A stretch of DNA of 64,000 nucleotides from Arbacia lixula (GCA_963669155.1 OZ022585.1:25687213-25751212), one strand, 5' to 3'. Shown: positions 1-12,789, counted from the first letter of the stretch. Numbers and translations: made by a program. The notes: generated from the sequence alone by a model not told the origin.

Positions 1-1100
1 AAAAAGAAAGATCCATTCATTTCTTTTCTAATACTTACATAGAATGTGGGAATGTAGCTACATTCTCTTTTGGGCTTGTCAGATCCTTGGCAACGTATGA
101 CTACATGTAGGCTGCCTTAGAATGATGCTTAGAATGGTGCTGCTATGAACACATCTTGACGCTCTTGGTTGGAATCCTTAAAGAACTCAGGAAGATGTCA
201 CAATGTCCCACTTGTCAAGGATTGCTGCTTTGCACATGTTGCAATAGCTGTGTGATGGATGACAGCATCCGACGGCTGGCCGTTAACTGGAATTTGAATA
301 AAACACAACAAATTATAATTACCAAAATACAGCAAAAGCATTCATGATCCTAGTTAGAGCAAATTTACTTTTGTAACCCCCGGGACTACTCCTGCAAAGC
401 GAGAGCACCCTGAGGGCTCGCCATCATTCAGACTACTGTGTAATCGACCTGTGCATATGAATAAATTACTCATGTGCAATACATTTATCACATATGAATG
501 ACTATGCAGCTCGCTCACTGCGTCAGCGGGCTGGTTGCAGTAACATGTTGTTATTGACAAGGTAGGCCCTACTACGCACAGTTTACAGTTGCGGGTATTG
601 CAGAATACTAATTGAACTATAATGCATCTTTGCTTGATTAATTTAATCAATTCTATTCTCTCCAACATCTATTTCGCATTTAAGTCAACAAACAACTAAT
701 GAAATATAGGCCAGCATTAGCAACAGTTGTGACAGTAACACAGACAGTACATGTACGTGTAATTCACAATCCCAACACCAAATTACACACATGGGACTGA
801 CAAATTATGCCAATGAACTCACCCTTACTACTGTTTCACTTCGGACTTCTTTCATTCTGTCTTTTCCTGGGGATTTTGATATATCAGCAAGCTCTGAAGT
901 CTTTCAAGCCATGATGACGTCGCAAGAACATAAGGACCAGGTATTTGAGACGTGAGACAATCTATGCGCGCTCCTAGCTTGACACCGGCGACTACATGTA
1001 CAGTGTAGTAATATGAGCAGCGACTAAATTAGGGTGGATGATGGTATGTCCGAAGGGTCAAATCAAAGAGGGGGTTATAAAATAATGTTACATCATATTT
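1..1100. other. Unassigned sequence at left edge
   Basis: I see no exon, RNA gene or repeat that I can name here. Short open frames on both strands have no recognisable motif or splice context. If the SLC10 gene continues leftwards, this is part of one of its introns. Confidence 0.5.
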
Positions 1101-1109
1101 TATTAATTT

Positions 1110-4100
1110 GTTTGTAAAGACGTTACATCTCTACTTGTATCCCTACGTATGTTTATTTGTGCTTTCATTTTTTTTTGTTTTTCTCCTCATGTTTGCATTT
1201 TGTATGTTACGTTTTTAAAAGGTTGACTGCATGTATACATGTGTTTTTTCTTATGCGAAATGAATTAAATAAAGACGTCGTAATGTAGTCGTCTGTATTA
1301 TATACGACGTATGACAAATTTATGACCATTTTAGACCGTCTTAAAGACGTCATTCCGCTATCAAGTTTAAAGAAACGTCGACGTCCCATTTGTAAAAGTC
1401 ATAAAACTCGGCAGGATCGAATCACATGTGTAATATCGATGACCTATGTGAAATATCAGTGAAACATGGTCCTCATGCATATATCTTCAACGGTCTCTAG
1501 GCTATAGGTCTGAGTACAACCAGCATAAAACCTCAAAATCTAGCGATTGCCATAATTTTGCTTTAAGTTCTATTATTTGAGGGAAATTCCTGAAATGGTA
1601 TCTACTTGCATTTACCATGGTTTGTACCTCCCCCCCCCAAAAAAAAAAAAAAGAAAAAGAAATAATGACATGCAACATGGACATATTGTTTTTAAATAGG
1701 CGTTATTTTGCCACCATTTTGTCATTGATCATTTAATGGTCTTATAACATGGACATATTTTGGGATTGAAAGGCGTAAATTTTTATGACAGATGACAGAT
1801 TAAGGTCATTTTCGTAACATATATAGTGGTGAAAAATTAATGTAAGATTTTGGGATAATTCTTATAAAACGTCATCACATCTTCATAATCATAATATGGT
1901 TGCGCTAATAAGTGAGATTTTACTGTCATTTTTATATGTCGTATTTATATTCTGCTCGTACAATACCTGATTTTTTTTTATCATTCAAAGACGTCATTAT
2001 ATCGTCGCACCATAGTCATGATATGGTCGTTCAACAAATTGGATTTTTTTTTCATTTATATAAGTCATTATGACGTCATAACTTAGTCATAATATTCATG
2101 GAAAAAGAGGGTTGTCTCTGGTTACTGTTCGACTTCATTATGATGTCGTATGAAAGTCAGATTTTTAAGAGATTTGTTTGATCATTTATAGACTTAATTT
2201 TTACATCATAATTTAGTCATGATATATGGTCGTGCATATTAAAAGTGGGATGTTTTGGTCATAGACGTCATCATGATATCGTATACGAGTCAGATTCTGT
2301 TCCGTATACAGTGTAAAAAGATTTGGTCATTTATAACGTCGCAATTTAGTCATGATATGGTTATGCAAAAAGTGAGATGTTTCTGGTCACTGTTAGACGT
2401 CATTATGATGTCGCATGAAAGTCAGATTCTGGTCATACAAAAGAGAGTTGTTTGATTATTTAAAGACGGAGTTTTGACGTCGTAACACAGTCATAATATG
2501 GTCGGGCAAAAAAGAGTAAGATTTGGGGTCATTTAAAGACGTAATTTTGACGTATAGTCAGATTCTGGTCTTACGATAAGAGATGTGTTTGATCATTTAA
2601 AGACGTCATTTTGATGTCGTAACGTAGTCACAATAAAGTCGTGCAAAGAAGCAAGATTTTGGTTCATTTAAAGACGTAATTATGACGTTGCATTTGAGTC
2701 AGATTCTGGTCGTACAATAAGAGATTTCTTTGTTCATCTAAAGACGTCAACATTGCGTCTTAAAATAGTCAAAATGTGGTCGTGCAAAAAGTAAGATTTT
2801 TGGGTCATTTGTAGACGTCAATATGACGTCGTATCTAAGTCAGATTCTGGTCGTACAGTACATGATTTGTTTGGTCATTCAAAGACGTTACTATGATGTC
2901 GTTATATAGTCATGAATATGGTCACGCAGAAAGTGGGATACGTCTTTAAGATGTCGATCGAATGAAAGTCAGATTCTGGTCATACAATGAAAAATTTGAT
3001 AATTTAAAGACGTAATTTTGACGTCGTAACACAGTCATAATATGGTCGGGCAAAAAAAGTAAGATTTGGGGTCATTTAAAGACGTCATTCTGACGTTGTA
3101 TTATAGTTAGATTCTGGTCGTACGATAAGAGATTTTTTTGGTCATTTAAAGACGCCATTTTGATGTCGTAACGTATTCATAATAAAGTCATGCAAAGAAG
3201 TACGATTTTGGTTCATTTAAAGACGTAATTATGACGTCGCATTTAAGTCAGATTCTGGTCGTACAATAAGAGATTTCTTTGGTCATCTAAAGACGTCAAC
3301 ATGGCGTCGTAAAATAGTCAAAAAATGGTCGTGCAAAAAGTGAGATTTTGGGGTCATTTGTAGACGTCAATATGACGTCGTATTTAAGTCAGATTCTGGT
3401 CGTACAATACATGATTTGTTTGGTACGTCATTCAAAGACGTCATTATGATGTCGTTATATAGTCATGATATGGTCATGCAGGAAGTACGTGGGATACGTC
3501 ATTAAGATGTCGATCGAATGAAACTCAGATTCTAGTCATACAATGAAAATCTTTGATCATTTAAAGACGTAATTTGACGTCGTAACACGGTCATAATATG
3601 GTCGGGCAAAAAGAGTTAGATTTAGGGTTATTTAAAGACGTCATTCTGACGTATTATAGTCAGATTCTGGTCTAAAGATAAGAGATGTGTTTGATCATTT
3701 AAAGACGTCATTTTGATGTCGTAACGTAGTCATAATAAAGTCGTGCAAAGAAGTACGATTTTGGTTCATTTAAAGACGTAATTATGACGTTACATTTAAG
3801 TCAGATTCTGGTCGTACAATAAGAGATTTCTTTGGTCATCTAAAGACGTCAACATGGCGTCGTGAAATAGTAAAAAAATGGTCGTGCAAAAAGTGAGATT
3901 TTGGGGTCGTTTGTAGACGTCAATATGACGTTGTATTTAAGTCAGATTCTGGTCGTACAATACATGATCTGTTTGGTCATTCAAAGACGTCATTATGATG
4001 GCGTTATATGGTCATGATATGGTCATGCAGAAAGTGGATACGTCTTTTAAGATGTCGATCGGATGAAAGTCAGATTCTGGTCATACAATGAAAAATTTGA

Positions 4101-4500
4101 TCATTTAAAGACGTAATTTTGACGCCATATTATAGTCAGATTCTGGTCGTGCGATTAGAGATTTGTTTGGTCATTTCAAGACGTGAACATGACGTCGTAA
4201 AATAGTCGTAATATTGTTGTTAAAAAGTGGGATTTGTTAGGTCATTTTATGACGTCATTATGACGTCGTAACATAGTCATCAACTGGTCGTGCAAAAGTG
4301 GGATTTGTTTGGTCATTTGAAGACGTAATTATGACGTCGTTACACAATCATAATATGGTCAGGCAAAAAAGTAAGATTTTTTGGTCATTTATAGACGTCA
4401 TTATGACGTCATAATATGGTCGCCTTTACGACGTACGACGTGTTGACGAGTTTATGACATATACACGACGTCTTTACGACGTCAGTCTGCTATCAGGGCT
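1110..4500. repeat. TGACGTC-rich satellite with higher-order structure
   Basis: Tandem array of diverged units of about 80 bp, each carrying an AAAGACGTCA-type motif, a (T)GACGTC(A) palindrome and a GTCATAATATGGTCGTGCAAA-like or GTCAGATTCTGGTCGTACAA-like segment. The same order of unit subtypes recurs: the CGTAACACAGTCATAATATGG subtype appears near 2481, 3025 and 3581, spacing 544 and 556 bp, so there is a higher-order repeat of about 550 bp. The core is about 1990-4420. Both edges (about 1290-1375 and 4420-4500) carry related CGACGTA...CGCTATCA / CTGCTATCA sequence that may mark element ends. It lies within or beyond the SLC10 gene, between its second exon and the missing downstream ones. 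Confidence 0.85.
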
Positions 4501-5639
4501 GTCAGTAGAAGCAATACCTTAGCTTTCTATGAACATGATCAATAGGAGTGTAATTGCTTTACCAAAATGGCTTTGGTTTCTCCAGACCACACAATGAGTT
4601 CACAGTCAATCACTTTCAATCAATTTCATTGATGCATTTTAACGACTCTGTTTGTGTCTTTTAATGGTATTATGTTACTGCTTCACTTTTCCGAATGCTG
4701 GTTCCAGCTTTTTGATGCGTGTGATGTTCATGTTCTGGTTTCTAGCTCTAATAATAATTTCAGTCGTTTTAGTGAAGTTAAAAACACATGTCTTTGTAAT
4801 CTTGAATGTTTATATTGCGAGTAAAGCCCAGATTATAATATAACCTATCTTATCTGACCTTCAAAGAATAACATGATCCAAATACTGCATTGCATGTGCG
4901 CTGGAAATCAATTATGAATTTCAATTCTGCGCAACTTTTGAGCTGGAAATAATGATATCCAAATAAATTTTGCACTAGTCTTGCATTCGATATCAAGAGA
5001 TATATCAATAATTCATTTCATGATATCAGGAAATATATTTTTTTATATCAATAATTTGGTTTCGTGATATCAAGAAATGTTTTTTTTTTGTAGTTGAGTA
5101 ATGGTAATTCTTGATACCAAGAAATAGGACTAGATGTCAAAACGGCTTGCAATACGATCGGTTGTGACCAATTTGCTGGGAATGTTACCGTCGTGTTAAG
5201 CTGATCGTACCGTCACTCTCATTGACAGCTCTGAATCTCTGTGTCTGACTCTCTGATGATGCCCTGATTCGATTCTAAACTCTCTGGTAACTGCTGCATA
5301 CACATTGGTTTTCTCACAAGTTAACACGTGAGGAATTATAGCTCAATTCGGACTCATGTGTACCAGATTATAAGGACTTGTGTATGTTTCCACAGAAACT
5401 GGATATGACGTCACAGTTTAATATTATAGTAAGGATCATCTAGGTAGTCGTGCATTAAAGTGGATAATATGATTTAGGATCGTACGTACCTCACTATATT
5501 CCAATCAGGCGCTACATCCGCAACACACGTGCGCACATACATGACATGGTGCGGACGTAGATAGTGGATATCGCAATCTGAAGACATACCGTGCGATGTG
5601 GGCTATTTCCGAAAAGAATCGGCTTGACCCTGTGCCTAC
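4501..5639. other. Probable SLC10 intron sequence, no exon seen
   Basis: AT-rich. A short degenerate repeat built on GATATCAAGAAAT/GATATCAGGAAAT occurs at about 4970-5130. No SLC10-like downstream exon was found to the left of 5640, so the third coding exon must lie beyond position 1 or be too diverged to see. Confidence 0.4.
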
Positions 5640-5833
5640 CTGAGACAGACATCCCCCCTGGTCCAGAAGGTGTAGAGGTTGGAGATGGTTCCTCCAGGAC
5701 AGCACGACATGACCAGCACACCCAGAGCATGTGGCGCAGAGAGACCTAACCCAAAGGCCAGGCAGAACCCCACCAGTGGCATGAGGATGAACTGACATAG
5801 CATCCCCACCACGATACTCAGTGGGGTACGCAC
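5640..5833 (-). CDS. SLC10-like exon 2 (CCPGG signature)
   Basis: 194 nt after acceptor ACAG, starting GTG CGT in phase 0 and ending AG|GTAGGC in phase 2, so the split codon would give Ser with a pyrimidine next, as in the family's G-D-x-x-L-S. Contains MLCQFILMPL, the invariant CCPGG and the TISNLYTFW run. This is the most diagnostic piece of the gene. Confidence 0.88.
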
Positions 5834-7792
5834 CTGTCAAGGGATGAATGACAAGAATAAGAAGTACATGATGTAATATCAATAAAGGTTTTCCCTGATC
5901 AATTTTAACGTTTTCTGTTTCAAATTCAAATTATTTTCGCCCGTGTTGAGGCGGATAAAGCTATGTTCCTGATGTATTTAGTGCACAGATAAAATGATGC
6001 ATATCATTTTGAGAAATTCGACATTTTCAAGAATAGTACTTGGGCGAGCATCTCGCACGTGACGCCACAAAATCGAAGCTTTAAACAATCGTAACTCTCT
6101 TATCCTTTGACGGATTTTCATCACATCTTCATTATGTGTGTTTTTTATGTTTCTGTTTTTTTTTAACCAACTTGATTTCAGGGTGAACTATCCCTTTTAC
6201 TAGAAGAAAAGTAAGTGAAAAAGTATATCATAGTAGTTGTTGGGAACCCTACCTTCCGACCCGACTCTATGTTTCGACATGATCTAGTACCATGAACAGG
6301 AGTGCCATCTCTTTAGATTCAGCACATTCAGTGTCGACAATATGAGTTCTTAACGTGTAACACGAAGAAACATGAACGAATTCAGCCCTTGAAAAGTTGA
6401 GTTAAAACCACTTTTGAAAAGGTCGCGCATACCTGTAATTTGATATTTCCCAACTTCCCAATTTCTCTTCAATGTGTATCGTCTGCATAAAACATTTTGA
6501 TCATGAAATATGATTACTGTATACTCATGACACTTTCCAGATAAGACATTATGACGGAGTGACCCGAATGTTTGGAACCCCGAAAGCTCTGTTATTTTCC
6601 ATTGACTTAAATTTCAAAACGTATCTTTAGAATTTAGAGATTTTCTTCCGTCATCATATCCATACTATGTCAAATGCGGAAACGCAAATGTAAACTAAAA
6701 CTTCTAAAGGGCAAGGTAATGATAACAAGATACATCTTTACTCGCGTTTTTCTCAAAGTTAAATTTTACTATTTAAAGTGACCCAAACATTTACAACCCA
6801 CTAGCCGCTCTTTTATGTTCGATTAACTATAATTATTTCAAAATATATCTTTAGACAGTACAAATTATTTTCTTGCGATGCTCATATGCTATGAAATTTG
6901 CAATCACTACTGTAAAATTAAACTCCTAAAGGGCAAGTTGATGTTAACAAGAAAAATTTTTACATGCGTTTTTTTTCAGAGTTAACTTTCACGCATGCGT
7001 GAAAGGCTGTGCTACTTGTCGTGAGCCCTAGCTCTGTAGAGATTCTCCTTTTTCACCTTACTCGTAAGCTGTGAAATGTGTAATTGCTACTGCAAACTAA
7101 AAAATGCAAAATCCAACGTAGATCTGTATTATGATCGCTTTATACTATTTTGATTACATATGCCTACACGTCCTTTGCCTTAAAAAAATTTGATTTTTGC
7201 AATCTCTCTCTCTCCAATGCCTCCCTCAATCGTGGTGATTCTCCTTCTCTCCTTTTTCCTTGTATTTATCTCTTTCTCCATCTGACCCCCCCCCCCCCCC
7301 CCCTCTTTCCATCTCTCTCTCTCTCTCTCTCTCTCCGTGCAATGGATTCGTTCGGTAATACTTTGTGTAGAACCACTTGGGAACGCTCTGGCGTTCTTAG
7401 TTAGGAGTGTCAAATAAAATGTAGGTATACGTATATATCAATCCATTATAGTTGTGCAAACAATGTTGATACCAGTAAATAAGAGTGTAGCTAAAGCCAA
7501 TGGTCTCCCTCGTCTCTAAGCATGCGCAGTGGGTATTGAAGCGCAAAATCAAGCAGCATTTGTGTGTTGTTTCTTCACAACCTTTAGTTTCTTTGGGATA
7601 ACTCACTGTTTGCTTGATGTCCTCCAAGGAGATCACGCAGCCCATACCGAGCATGAGGAAGGTCAGGATCATCGTCAGGGTGATCTGGTTAGCAAGCTTT
7701 AAGGCTCCGACGTAGGGACGGTCATCGACCACCGTCTCGTTGTCCCAGTCAGCCAACCCGTAGTCAGCTGTTGTTCCTCCTTGCATATCCAT
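5640..7792 (-). CDS. SLC10-family sodium/bile-acid cotransporter-like gene, 5' part (two exons seen)
   Basis: Partial gene on the minus strand: exon 1 at 7607-7792 and exon 2 at 5640-5833, joined in phase 0, ending in phase 2 before a missing exon 3. The joined protein (126 residues) starts with an extracellular-type N-terminus containing an N-x-T sequon, then a hydrophobic segment with LMLGMGC, then MLCQFILMPL and the family hallmark CCPGG followed by a T-x-S-N-x-x-T-F-W run and GDVCL. This order and spacing match the first three membrane segments of SLC10 proteins such as ASBT/NTCP (recalled family knowledge), which are plasma-membrane Na+-coupled carriers of bile acids and sulfated steroids. 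The paralogue (A1/A2/A4/A6-like) cannot be decided from this fragment. The start codon is divergently placed 8.3 kb from that of the CI-MPR gene. Confidence 0.85.
6556..7130. repeat. Diverged tandem duplication (~225 bp, about 2.5 copies) in SLC10 intron 1
   Basis: Copy 1 from about 6556 (GAGTGACCCGAATGTTTGGA) and copy 2 from about 6777 (AAGTGACCCAAACATTTACA) share the same order of motifs: TTTCAAAA.GTATCTTTAGA, a TTTTCTT block, and CTCCTAAAGGGCAAG then GATAACAAGA. A partial third copy lies at 7025-7130. A perfect 18-bp palindrome (TTTCACGCATGCGTGAAA) lies at about 6988-7005 at the end of copy 2. Confidence 0.6.
7286..7337. repeat. Poly-C plus (CT)n tract
   Basis: A C-run of about 19 followed by TCTCTC repeats in SLC10 intron 1; simple sequence. 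It creates Pro/Leu/Ser-rich open frames with no coding support. Confidence 0.9.
7607..7792 (-). CDS. SLC10-like exon 1 (start codon, first membrane segment)
   Basis: 186 nt, 62 codons. ATG at 7792-7790 in a CCATGG context with a second ATG two codons on. Encodes a 30-residue polar N-terminus with the sequon N-E-T and then a hydrophobic stretch ending in LMLGMGC and DIKQT. The donor GTGAGT lies at 7606-7601 and the end phase is 0. I chose this start because no acceptor AG lies upstream and the upstream minus-strand sequence turns into an (ACT)n microsatellite. Confidence 0.8.
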
Positions 7793-7809
7793 GGTGAGTT
7801 TGACCCTGT

Positions 7810-7861
7810 ACTACTAGTGGTAGTAGAAGTAGTAAAAGTAGTAATAGTAGTAGTAATAGTG

Positions 7862-7893
<32 letters not shown>

Positions 7894-7894
7894 T

Positions 7895-7932
<38 letters not shown>

Positions 7933-7987
7933 TATAGTAGTAGTAGTAGTAGCAGTAGAAGTAGTAGTAGAAGTAGTAGTAGTAGTC

Positions 7988-8021
<34 letters not shown>

Positions 8022-8050
8022 CAGTAGTGGTAAAATTGGTAGTGCTACCA
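7810..8050. repeat. (AGT)n microsatellite next to the SLC10 start codon
   Basis: About 240 bp of interrupted AGT trinucleotides, read as ACT on the minus strand and starting about 20 bp upstream of the SLC10 ATG. It must form part of the 5' leader or core promoter if transcription starts further right. The polyvaline frame across it is an artefact of the repeat. Confidence 0.92.
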
Positions 8051-8351
8051 ACTAAAGTAGTAGTCGCAATGAGTATTAATGAGAGTAGTAAAAGTGATCA
8101 AATTAGGAGTCGGCCTAGAAGTGGTCATAGTAGTATTACTATTAGTAGTCATCGTGTGACTGCAAACAGTGCAAAATTATGAAAGTGTAACCCGGTTGGT
8201 TGGTAGTCTGGGAATGGTTAATACTGCACATGCGCAGACGATGGGACGCATAGCCCTGGCAGCGTCACGGAAAGAACGAAGTGCCTGGAACGTCATGACC
8301 ATAGAAATTAGATTTCTGCTTTATAGTGGATAATAGGTCTTTACAAATGAT

Positions 8352-9926
8352 TCACACGCCTAGGCATCTCTCTCTCTCTCTCTCTCTTAAGTGCCATATC
8401 TTGTGACGTACGTTGGCGACCATGAAATGCCAGCCTTTCCTTTCCATTGCCAGTCTAAGAAGCTCAATCTTCTTCAACCTAGTCCAAGTTGCAATGCTCT
8501 GCAAAAACGTTACTCTTTGGCGCCCTCGATCCCTCTTTCCTGCTATCTTTCTAGTTAGAAACAAACCCTCCAAACTTCCCTTTCTCACACAGTGGCCTAA
8601 AAAGTCCAGCTGCTGTTTCATAATTGTTTTTAGTAAAATACATTGTCTGCCTGCCCTCTCTCAAACGACTGTTTGATGTGTGGCTTGTCCATGGGATCCT
8701 TAACATACGTCTGAGGAACCACATTTCTGTTGCTTGTAAGCGATCCCCCATTTCCTTGGATATTGTCCAACACTCACATCCATATTTCAGAGTAGGTAGC
8801 ACATCACAGTCTAGAATTCTGAGTCTTGTGTTAAAGGCGAAATTTTTCATTCTTGAGAAAGTGTCTTTTGCAATAGATATTCTTCTCTTGATTTCACTGT
8901 CACACCTTCCATCTGATGTAATCCAGCTTCCTAGATAGTTGAATCTATTAACTTGATTCAGACTGACACCATGAATTTTCATGTTGCACGCAGGTACGAC
9001 TTTCTGTTTCGTAACAACAAGACACTCAGTTTTCTTGCCATTGATGAACAAACCTTTCTTCTCACTTTCATGCACATCTTTGTTCAGTATCTGCTGGAGG
9101 TCAGATTCTGATGTTGCAATAAGAACTGTATCATCTGCATAGCGAAGATTGTTGATTTTGGTGCCACCTATCACAACTCCTGGTAGTTCTTCTAGTTCCC
9201 TTAGGATCCATTCACTGTATAAATTAAAAAGATCCGGGGAAAGAACACAACCTTGCCGCACTCCTTTTCTGATTTCAACAAATTCACCAACATCATTACC
9301 TACTCTTATTGCTGCTGTCTGGTTCCAAAAAGATTTCTGATGATTCTGAGATCTTTACAATCGACGTTAATATCGTTCAAGATGTTCAACATCTCCTCAT
9401 GCTTGACAGTGTCGAACGCCTTGGTATAATCAATAAAACACATATGCAAGTCTTGCTTCATTTCAATAGCCCGCTCTGATAGCATTCTCAGCATGAATAT
9501 TGCATTTCTGGTACCACAGTCCTGACCAAAACCACATTAAAACTTTGATATTTCTGGTTTGATTTTACTCCTTGCTGTCCTCATCAGCACTTTCAACAAG
9601 ATCTTCACTACATGGCTTATTAAGCTTATTGTCCTGTGTAATTCACATTGTAATGCTCCAGCTTTCTTTGGCAGAGCAATAAAGATGGACTTGCTCAGTT
9701 CTGGAGGTATATCTCCTGAGTTATGCATCTCATTCAACACATCTGTCAACTTCACTATTCTCATCTCATCCAAACTCTTGATCATTTCAATACTTATCTC
9801 ATCAGGTCCAATTGCTTTGTTGTTTTTCATACTTTGCACAACAGAATGTACTTCAGATTGTAGAATGTCTGGGCCCTCAATTTGCCGGTTGATTGTTGGC
9901 AACATACCTCTATCATCAACAAACAA
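8352..9926 (-). mobile_element. Broken LINE (non-LTR retrotransposon), reverse transcriptase and C-terminal region
   Basis: Minus-strand reverse transcriptase of a LINE, 5'-truncated. In order from 9926 downward: a segment with MKNNKAIGPDEISIEMIK and IFIALPKK (RT motifs 1-2), then FIDYTKAFDTVKHE (RT motif A with the F-D-x-x-x-A-F-D pattern), then RQGCVLSPDLFN and LRYADDTVLIA (motifs B and C, catalytic YADD intact) with CEVW-type C-terminal features LKYGCECWT, then FLGHCVRKG with RDRGRQR near 8352-8620. The pieces occupy different frames or are separated by stops, with at least three interruptions, so the copy is dead. The layout resembles the RTE/jockey-like lineages often annotated as endonuclease-reverse transcriptase in marine invertebrates; I cannot fix the clade without a tree. 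A short (CT)n tract lies at the 3' end near 8367-8387. Confidence 0.85.
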
Positions 9927-11430
9927 TACGTGACGTTATACGTGCATTAACGTGCATTAATCTGATAGAGCTACAACTAAACAACAAACTGAATTCTACA
10001 TCACACGTATGCATATGAGCTCACCAATCATTATATTTGATACAGAGCGATGATCTTGGGGCGCCGCGAGACCCATTTCAATGAATTATGACTGTTCGTT
10101 TTCACTGATACCCATCACTCCTCAAACAAAGCAGCATTGAGGCAGGAAATCCATCTCTTGACGTGTGACTATATAATTTGTGAAAAAAATACACGGAAAG
10201 CAGGCAACAAATGGGTGTAACTTCAAACGTAATTGCGATGTTGTTATAGACTCGAACAAATTTCACTTCCCTCTGTTGACTTAAAAGGCCATTGCGTTTG
10301 ATCAAAACACGTAAACATCATGGTGAATACAAAAGGGCGTTGTATTACTGACAAAAGATGCATTCCTGCTCCATGCTCTATTGCTTAAAACGACATGTTT
10401 TTAAAAAGGTACAGCAACACCTCGTCTGATGCTTTGTCTCGTATAGATTTTATGGATGTTCGTAAACAGCATGACTGGTTGTTTGATATAACGAAGAGCT
10501 TGTTTGTCACAGGGGGTATTCAACTCAAATTTTCATCGTATTCTATGTGTTTTCATTTCTATCGAATTATGATATGCCAAGCCCAATAATCAGCAGTGCA
10601 TGATGTCAGGGTCTGGTAAGTATGTATGACTTATGAAATCATATCATTTGTTTTCTAACCCCAACCTAATACCTAAGCTCTCTGATGTTTCTGTGAAAAC
10701 AGAAATCAGCTTGTGCTAAGTTGATGTAAGTGCTCCATTTCGTATCTCCCGTAATGCCTCTCCTGAAATACGACGATGCCGCTTCCCACCTTACGGGACA
10801 TCCCCGGTGCAGAGAGGCTGACACTGTCCTGGAGTGATCAGCGTGGCAGTCACCACCCGTTGCAGCCTCATGGACAAACTCAGAGGGCGCCCTGCACAAC
10901 CATCTGTCGGCATTTAACACGAAGGTATTTGCATTAAGCAGGGGAAATCTATTGTAACCCTCTTTCATCGTTGAAACTACATTTCACAATATCCCAACTT
11001 CAGATTATTTTGTTCTTTGGAAAGACTGTTCTGACTTCTGAGCATACACCCTTTCCATGTGTACGGTAATCATTGCATGTTTGAAGTATGTAATTGATTG
11101 TGAACACATATTGATCAAGTTCATCTACTAGAGGTATTAAAAACGTGCTGTAAATTGTTTTCACGTTGTTTCTTTTCACAAGTGTCTGATGTTGCACTGC
11201 CCGGAAAACTCATCGCGCTAATGGGTGCAAGGTAAGATCATTGTTATACGATTTATGCCCAATTTAATTTGATTGTTGTTATTCTTTTTGCCATATATTC
11301 AAACATTTTTGTAGTAATAATACCCCTTTATAGAAAGTATGGAAAACACTATGATAGTAGTAGAAGTAGCTGCAGCAGCAACATAATCAATGATAGTATT
11401 AGATAGCTTTGATAGTGAGAATACTACCAC
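9927..11430. other. Intergenic, nothing recognised
   Basis: Short open frames on both strands, including a Cys/His-containing one at 10666-10968 minus, show no domain motif, no codon bias I can defend and no splice context. Confidence 0.4.
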
Positions 11431-11440
11431 TAGTAGCAGT

Positions 11441-11442
11441 AA

Positions 11443-11503
<61 letters not shown>

Positions 11504-11525
11504 CGTAGTATTAATAGTAGTAATT
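11441..11525. repeat. (AGT)n microsatellite
   Basis: About 20 pure AGT units followed by interrupted copies. The surrounding 11350-11440 is degenerate AGT. Confidence 0.92.
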
Positions 11526-11640
11526 TATAGCGGTAGTATTTGTAGAGAGAAAAACAAAACAAGAAACGTCATTCAAGTCGTAATTAAATCATTTTAGGTG
11601 ATGAGTAATTAAAGTACTACCTCTACACTCAATGACTGCT

Positions 11641-11645
11641 ACAAT

Positions 11646-11699
<54 letters not shown>

Positions 11700-11712
11700 A
11701 ACTATTACTATT
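11641..11712. repeat. (ACT)n microsatellite
   Basis: About 20 ACT units, the inverted orientation of the AGT tract 130 bp to the left. The pair could form a long hairpin. Confidence 0.92.
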
Positions 11713-12361
11713 TCGATTACTAATTTATCCTCACATCATACCTCCGCCTACTCTGTCTGTTCCCCTCCATACTCATGGTTCTCACGCGTTTCCTTTCTCT
11801 AGTAGACCGCTTTCTCCCATATTACATAATCCGCTCTACCCCGCTCAAGTTCTCTTTCTTTGATTCTTCCAGAAACCCTGTCTTCTATGTCAATCTTTTA
11901 TAAATCTTTGTGCGCCAGGTATGCATGTCGTCCGGAAAAGAGAATCAATTCTTCCCCTCTCATCATGATCAGCCTCCGTTGTCGTCATGGTCGTGAGACC
12001 CTTCTCTCCAACCACCCCCCCCCCCTAACCCCTCCTGCATCCGACGCTCAACCCCTAACAACTCTGTTTTTCAATCAATCTATCTCTTTTTCTCTTCTCT
12101 GCTTCCGTACATGTCATCCAATAACCCCGATGTATACTTATGCTCTGTCTGAGTCTTGAAGGTTTCTATCTATGACACTGTATGATGTGCTTCATTTGAA
12201 TTGTTTATTTAAATTGGCTGACCCAGAATGTTGATATAACATTCATACATATATGTATGCTTATGCAAATAACAAGGTAATAAATCTTGTACAATTTCAG
12301 TATACGTACAAAGTTTTTTTATTTTTTTTTTATTTTGGAGTGTCCATTTAGATAAATGATT

Positions 12362-12378
12362 CCACTACTACTACTACA

Positions 12379-12413
<35 letters not shown>

Positions 12414-12414
12414 A

Positions 12415-12455
<41 letters not shown>

Positions 12456-12456
12456 A

Positions 12457-12507
<51 letters not shown>
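12362..12507. repeat. (ACT)n microsatellite
   Basis: About 48 ACT units with a few ACA interruptions. It produces polyserine and polyleucine frames that are not genes. Confidence 0.92.
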
Positions 12508-12690
12508 GATGATGAATTGCAAAATTTACTTCAAAACTATAAAGAAGAAAATGAGCGGGGGTTGGGGAAATAGGAATAGATAGAACGGAGCAAACGAAGT
12601 GTCGGGCGAGAAATTGGGGTGGTTTTTTTTTTAAGGTTTACTACTGTGTTGAAATGAATGACTAAATTGATCCAATGTCTCGTGGTAGTG

Positions 12691-12785
12691 TCTGAGGATG
12701 CTTACAGCGAAGACTGGATGGTGATCGTAGCTCAACTGGCTGCCTACCACGCCGCAGCATTCTGCGCGTGCTCTGGCTCAAGATG
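12691..12785 (+). other. Coding-like segment of unknown origin
   Basis: One plus-strand frame reads S-E-D-A-Y-S-E-D-W-M then V-I-V-A-Q-L-A-A-Y-H-A-A-A-F before a stop, and a TAG precedes it at about 12688. The composition is more protein-like and GC-rich than its surroundings, and the L-A-x-Y-H-A pattern recalls kinase-like phosphotransferases. There is no second exon or confirmed donor, so it may be a gene relic or chance. Confidence 0.2.
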
Positions 12786-12789
12786 AAGT

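Noticed and set aside
7781-8182. Polyvaline protein
   Set aside because: AGT microsatellite; same for polyserine/polyleucine frames at 11299-11597 and 12319-12583.
8413-9933. Plus-strand frames across 8413-9933
   Set aside because: Antisense shadows of the minus-strand LINE reverse transcriptase.
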